Of a DNA stretch of 64,000 nt, positions 59,751 through 64,000 are shown piece by piece. The notes below the pieces were generated by a model. The model did no database searches. It was not told where the DNA came from and saw only the letters and a program-made list of their open reading frames with translations. The translations under genes and the position numbers were made by a program. Numbering within the stretch: the first letter of the stretch is position 1; each line of letters starts with the position of its first letter. Origin of the DNA: UBA9300 sp032260385. GTDB taxonomy: Bacteria > Bacteroidota > Bacteroidia > Bacteroidales > VadinHA17. The stretch is from the NCBI GenBank assembly GCA_032260385.1, contig JAVVEL010000006.1:51664-115663 (forward strand), given 5' to 3'.

Positions 59751-60917
59751 ATGAAAAAACTTCTGATGATTCCCGGACCCATAGAATTTGATAACGATGT
59801 GCTCAGCGCAGCAGGAAAACAAACATTGAGTCACGTCTCGAAGGAATTCATTGATATATTCGGCGAAGCCCTTGAAATGATGAAAAAAGTTTGGATGTGT
59901 CCAGCCGGGCAGCCTTTCATAATGGCCGGGACAGGTACTCTTGCCATGGATATGGCAGGGGCTAACCTGGTAGAAAAAAATGACAGGGTACTGGTAGTAT
60001 CAACGGGATATTTTGGCGACAGGTATGCTGAACTGTTTGATCGCTATGGAGCCGATTATCGCATTTTGCGGTCTGAACCCGGTCACACGGTACCTCTTGA
60101 GTCAATAGAGAAAGAACTGAGTACCAGGAAGTATAAAATGCTGTCATTTACGCATGTAGATACGTCAACTGCAGTAAAGGTTGAGCCTCAGCCTATAGGT
60201 GAGCTCGGAAGGAAATATAATGTCATTACCATTCTTGACGGAGTCTGTTCAGTTGCTGGCGAGGAAATAAGGCAGCAGGAGTGGGGTATAGATGTTGTTC
60301 TTACAGCCTCACAAAAAGCTATAGGAGTGCCCCCGGGTCTTGCCCTGCTGGTGGCATCGGAGCGAGCAATGGAAAAATTCAGGAAAAGAAAAAGCCCGGT
60401 ATGCAATTACTACGCTGACTGGACACACTGGTTGCCGATTATGCAGGCCTATGAAAACAGAAAACCTGCCTATTTTGGCACTCCTGCAGTTAACCTGGTA
60501 GCTGCCTTGAATATAAGTCTGATGCAAATACTGACGGAGGGGCTTGAGAAACGCTTTGACAGACACAAACGTACCGGCAAGGCATTCAGATCAGCTTTAA
60601 AAGCCCTGGGTTTAAAACAGGTAGCTGCCGATGACTGTGTAGCCAATACCCTGTCAGCACCCTATTATCCCACCGGGGTCAAGTCCTCTGATTTCCTCAG
60701 GGAAGTAAGCAATGCAGGTGCTGTCCTGGCAGGCGGACTCCATCCTGAATTCAAAAATGAATACTTCAGGATAGGTCATATGGGTAAAATAACAACAGAA
60801 GATGCCCTGAATACTGTTGCCTCCATTGAAACAGCTTTGGAGAAATGTAATTATAAATTCGATAATCGTGCTGGCATAAAAGCAGCAGAAAAAGCTTTTA
60901 CCACACATGCGGTATAA
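59751..60917 (+). CDS. Alanine-glyoxylate-type aminotransferase (class V PLP)
   Basis: A 388-residue class V aminotransferase close to AGXT/serine-glyoxylate enzymes. Markers: N-terminal LLMIPGPIEFDNDVLSA, the PLP-phosphate site AGTGTLAMDMA, the DGVCSVAGE segment with the ring-contacting Asp, and Lys189 in TASQKAIGVPPG as Schiff-base lysine, followed by a C-terminal FRIGHMGKI motif. It would convert glyoxylate to glycine, using alanine or serine. Gap to the aldolase gene is 97 bases. Confidence 0.9.
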   Translation: MKKLLMIPGPIEFDNDVLSAAGKQTLSHVSKEFIDIFGEALEMMKKVWMCPAGQPFIMAGTGTLAMDMAGANLVEKNDRVLVVSTGYFGDRYAELFDRYGADYRILRSEPGHTVPLESIEKELSTRKYKMLSFTHVDTSTAVKVEPQPIGELGRKYNVITILDGVCSVAGEEIRQQEWGIDVVLTASQKAIGVPPGLALLVASERAMEKFRKRKSPVCNYYADWTHWLPIMQAYENRKPAYFGTPAVNLVAALNISLMQILTEGLEKRFDRHKRTGKAFRSALKALGLKQVAADDCVANTLSAPYYPTGVKSSDFLREVSNAGAVLAGGLHPEFKNEYFRIGHMGKITTEDALNTVASIETALEKCNYKFDNRAGIKAAEKAFTTHAV

Positions 60918-60994
60918 TCTTGAAAACTAAATTGTTAATCCTTAAGTTAAGTGCATGTTAAAATTGATCCCACAAAAATTAATAAACAATAATT

Positions 60995-63988
60995 ATGAAA
61001 CGAATTCTTATTTCTGGTAAAAGGATTTTCCTTTTTACAGCTACACTGATTGTCCTTATTTCAATTATCAACGCTTGTAATGGCAGGGTCAAATACGAAG
61101 GTTATATAATACTCGACTCGCGCTTTGTTGATGAAGTGAATGCAGAATGTGTTCACCTGGAGCATATAAAAAGCGGTGCCAGGGTTTTCAAGATCAAGGC
61201 TGATGATCCCAATAAATTGTTTGCTGTCGGTTTCAAAACCGTCCCAGGTTCTGATTGTGGAACACCCCACATAATTGAACATTCAGTACTTAACGGTTCT
61301 GAAAGCTTTCCCGTGAAAAGTCCTTTTGATGTCCTGATGCAGGGCTCACTCAACACCTTCCTGAATGCAATGACAGGGGCCGACATGACCATTTACCCTG
61401 TTGCCAGTATGAACGAAAAGGACTATTTTAACCTTATGCATGTATACCTTGATGCAGTATTTAAGCCACTTATTTACGATGACCCCAGGATTTTCAAACA
61501 GGAAGGATGGCATTATGAGTTAACCGGCAAAGATGAACAATTGATATATAAAGGCGTGGTTTACAACGAAATGAAAGGATCTTTTTCAAGTCCTGAAAGG
61601 GAACTGAGTTACCAGGTTTACCGTAATCTCTTCCCGGATAATTCGTATCGCTACTCCTCCGGAGGTTATCCAGACGCAATTCCGGACCTTACATACGAGA
61701 ATTTTCTGGCTTTTCATAAGAAACATTACCATCCTTCAAACAGCTATATTCTCCTTTATGGTGATGCTGACCTGGAAGAGGAACTGAGATTCATTCATGA
61801 AAATTACCTCTCGGACTATGAAAGATCTGATGCGGTGGTGGAAATCAAAGATCAGGAGCCCTTCAAACAGATGAAAAGGATGGTAAGCACCTATCCTGTA
61901 CTCGGTGGCTCTGCTACTGAAGACAAAACCTTTCTGCAACTCAGTTTTGTAGTGGGTAAGGCTACTGATTATGACCGTAAAATGGCCTATGACCTGATTT
62001 CGGATGTACTTGTTAACCAGGAGTCAGCGCCCCTTAAGAAAGCTTTGCAGGAGGCAGGCATAGGAAGCAATGTTTCAGCATATCTCGATGGTAACAAACA
62101 AACAGCATTCAACATAATTGTGCGAAATGCAAATGAAGAAGACATGGAAAGCTTCTACCAGATTACCATGGAGGTTCTGAATAAGACAGTAGAAGAAGGA
62201 TTGGATAAAAAAGCACTCGAGGGAACAATTAATCGTATGGAATTCGCTCTCCGTGAAGGTGATAGTCCTCAAAAAGGCCTCATATACGGATTTCAGCTTC
62301 TAAGTGGATGGTTTTTTAAGGGAGATCCTTTTGCAGGACTCGAATTTGAAGAACCCCTGGCTGAAGTTAAACGGTCATTGACAGAAAATTATTTGGAACA
62401 ATTAATTACCAGCGACATACTTTCAAATAATCATTCCCTGCTGATTGCTCTTAAACCTGAACCTGGATTACAGTCAAAAATTGATGACAAAATTAAAACC
62501 AGGCTGGATTCCATCAAAGCAAATATGGACAATGAGACAATGGAAAAACTGATAAAAGAAACAAACGAACTCATCGAATACCAGAAGAGGTCAGATTCAC
62601 CTGAAGCATTGGAGACGATCCCCTTGCTCTCACTGGATGATATTACCCGGGAGGTCGAATGGTATCAGGCCGTGGAAAAGGACATTAACGGGATAAAGAC
62701 GGTCTGCCTGGACGAATTTACCAACGGGATTATTTACAGTAATCTTCTATTTGACCTCAGAGTGTTGCCTGTTGATAAGATACAGTACATATCCCTGCTT
62801 TCAAACCTCCTGCCGAAGTTCAACACTGAAAACTTTACTTACGGTGAGCTGGATAAGGAATTGAATATACACACGGGTGGATTCAATACATTTGTGACTG
62901 TCTATAACAGAGATATGGATGATAGTAAAATGGTGCCGAAATTCGTAATCCAGTCCAAGGCTTTAAGCGATAAGACCGGTAAAATGCTGGATCTTACATC
63001 TGAGATATTGAAAAAGACTGACTTCAATGACATGGAACGCCTTAAAACATTGTTGGTCAGACACTATGCAGAGATCGACGCAAATGTCAAGAATAATGGA
63101 CTTAACTACGCTGCCCGCCGTATGTTTTCTTATTTCAGCCCTACTGGCGTATATAATGAGATGATGTCAGGATTGGAATACTACTGGTTCCTTGCTGACC
63201 TTGTCAATAACTTTGAAACAAAAGCAGGCGAGATTATTACAAATCTCGGCGAAGTATACACTGCATTATTCACAAGCTCAAATATGATTGCCAATATTAC
63301 CTGCGATGAAAAAGATTACGGGCTATATGCTAATGCTCTGGGAGAGATGACTTCCTCAATGATGGAAGGAGAGAGGAGGCTCATGGAATGGGAAATGAGT
63401 ACGGAAAAGAAAAATGAGGCATTTAAGACTACATCCAAAGTTCAATATGTGTTGAAAGGTGCTAATTTTAAGGATCTGGGCTATGACTGGTCAGGTAAGC
63501 TGCTTGTGCTTAACCAGGTATTGTCAACCGACTGGCTGCAGAACCAGATCAGGGTCATTGGCGGCGCTTACGGTGGCTTTGCAAGTTTTAATCACACAGG
63601 GAATATGTATTTTGGTTCATACCGTGACCCTAATCTTAAGGAATCCCTTGAAATATACGATCAAACACCCAGCTTCCTTGAAGGTTTTGAAGCTGATGAG
63701 AAAACTATGACAAGGTACATCATCGGTACCATAGCAAATATGGACTACCCCGAAACACCGGCAATGAAAGCAAACACAGCCCTTGCAAGATACTTTAACG
63801 GTACAACAAAGGAATTTATGCAGAAGCAGAGGGATGAGGTCCTGAGTACTACTGCTGAAGATATTAATGGCATGAAAACGATGGTTGAAAAGCTCATGCA
63901 GCAGGATTACTATTGCGTTTATGGAAATAACGAAAAGATTGAACAAAATAAGGATCTGTTTATGACTGTAATGGATCCGATAAGGTAA
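60995..63988 (+). CDS. M16C metallopeptidase, presequence-protease-like lipoprotein
   Basis: A 997-residue inverzincin. The zinc motif HxxEH is at His92-Glu95-His96 (GTPHIIEHSVL), with the distal Glu in YKGVVYNEMKG. The layout (two M16 halves joined by a helical hairpin) matches the PreP/Cym1 subfamily that degrades free peptides inside a closed chamber. The N terminus is a lipoprotein-like signal ending IINAC (Cys28), so it is probably in the periplasm or on a membrane. The stop lies 12 bases before the window end. Confidence 0.92.
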   Translation: MKRILISGKRIFLFTATLIVLISIINACNGRVKYEGYIILDSRFVDEVNAECVHLEHIKSGARVFKIKADDPNKLFAVGFKTVPGSDCGTPHIIEHSVLNGSESFPVKSPFDVLMQGSLNTFLNAMTGADMTIYPVASMNEKDYFNLMHVYLDAVFKPLIYDDPRIFKQEGWHYELTGKDEQLIYKGVVYNEMKGSFSSPERELSYQVYRNLFPDNSYRYSSGGYPDAIPDLTYENFLAFHKKHYHPSNSYILLYGDADLEEELRFIHENYLSDYERSDAVVEIKDQEPFKQMKRMVSTYPVLGGSATEDKTFLQLSFVVGKATDYDRKMAYDLISDVLVNQESAPLKKALQEAGIGSNVSAYLDGNKQTAFNIIVRNANEEDMESFYQITMEVLNKTVEEGLDKKALEGTINRMEFALREGDSPQKGLIYGFQLLSGWFFKGDPFAGLEFEEPLAEVKRSLTENYLEQLITSDILSNNHSLLIALKPEPGLQSKIDDKIKTRLDSIKANMDNETMEKLIKETNELIEYQKRSDSPEALETIPLLSLDDITREVEWYQAVEKDINGIKTVCLDEFTNGIIYSNLLFDLRVLPVDKIQYISLLSNLLPKFNTENFTYGELDKELNIHTGGFNTFVTVYNRDMDDSKMVPKFVIQSKALSDKTGKMLDLTSEILKKTDFNDMERLKTLLVRHYAEIDANVKNNGLNYAARRMFSYFSPTGVYNEMMSGLEYYWFLADLVNNFETKAGEIITNLGEVYTALFTSSNMIANITCDEKDYGLYANALGEMTSSMMEGERRLMEWEMSTEKKNEAFKTTSKVQYVLKGANFKDLGYDWSGKLLVLNQVLSTDWLQNQIRVIGGAYGGFASFNHTGNMYFGSYRDPNLKESLEIYDQTPSFLEGFEADEKTMTRYIIGTIANMDYPETPAMKANTALARYFNGTTKEFMQKQRDEVLSTTAEDINGMKTMVEKLMQQDYYCVYGNNEKIEQNKDLFMTVMDPIR

Positions 63989-64000
63989 TCCGATTCATCT

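Noticed and set aside
1..64000. CRISPR array, IS element or restriction-modification locus
   Set aside because: No regularly spaced repeats with unique spacers, no transposase or terminal inverted repeats, and no methyltransferase or nuclease genes were found.

Overview
The window looks like a chromosomal stretch from a Bacteroidota bacterium, probably an anaerobic or facultative member of the Bacteroidales/Marinilabiliales side of the phylum. The evidence is a moderately AT-rich composition, genes with no Shine-Dalgarno motif, and a Bacteroidota-type -7 box (TAnnTTTG, three times with TTG exactly 20 bases upstream) before many genes. It also has phylum-typical families: DUF4252 proteins beside an ECF sigma factor, PD40 lipoproteins, and a LexA-like/DinB/DnaE cassette. 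It is draft sequence: argS is cut by the left edge and a 98-base run of N lies inside the LexA-like gene. I see no tRNA, rRNA operon, IS element, prophage or CRISPR array.

Layout. 1-9.2 kb: argS (partial), ffh, folD, a PD40 lipoprotein (minus strand), a candidate small RNA, then TPR protein, comA (phosphosulfolactate synthase), a DUF368 undecaprenyl-phosphate translocase and aroE. 9.2-17.3 kb: truA, an SGLT-type Na+ symporter, threonine aldolase, queA, an aldehyde dehydrogenase, the RNase P RNA gene and rarA. 17.4-27.7 kb: a Pit phosphate transporter with a PhoU-like tail, a lone receiver protein, a Crp/Fnr regulator joined to a gamma-glutamyltransferase lipoprotein, an unrecognised membrane-anchored protein, an omega-amidase and a very large FAD/Fe-S oxidoreductase. 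27.9-33.1 kb: pta-ackA-ptb-ptb-buk, an acyl-phosphate and ATP-generating fermentation operon. 33.2-41.7 kb: SDR, small outer-membrane protein, SlyD, two tandem dicarboxylate/glutamate symporters, an AT-rich operator-filled spacer before an XRE regulator, pyrK-pyrD and an Lrp/AsnC regulator. 41.9-47.5 kb: a DUF4252/ECF sigma/anti-sigma operon, an RSH (ppGpp) enzyme and an outer-membrane protein. 47.5-53.3 kb: dnaE2-type polymerase and dinB, divergent from a LexA-like repressor, then a MobB-like ATPase. 53.4-64 kb: typA, a hemolysin-III protein, lipoproteins, a serine hydrolase, an HOGA-like aldolase plus alanine-glyoxylate-type aminotransferase pair, and an M16C peptidase.

How genes work together. 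The fermentation operon would recover ATP from acetyl-CoA and (branched) butyryl-CoA. The LexA-like repressor overlaps its own promoter with a perfect dyad and lies head-to-head with two error-prone polymerases, which suggests a damage-inducible mutagenesis unit. The aldolase/aminotransferase pair could make glyoxylate and turn it into glycine. PyrK and PyrD form one dihydroorotate dehydrogenase.

The most unusual signals are non-coding: eight copies of a TTACA-N2-TGTAA dyad before the XRE regulator, the last three at lambda-like 23-24 bp spacing; a roughly 95-nt minus-strand candidate sRNA with periodic ACC(C) motifs; an FNR-like box centred about 41 bp before a predicted start site; and a dispersed-repeat-like insert in the P12 region of rnpB.
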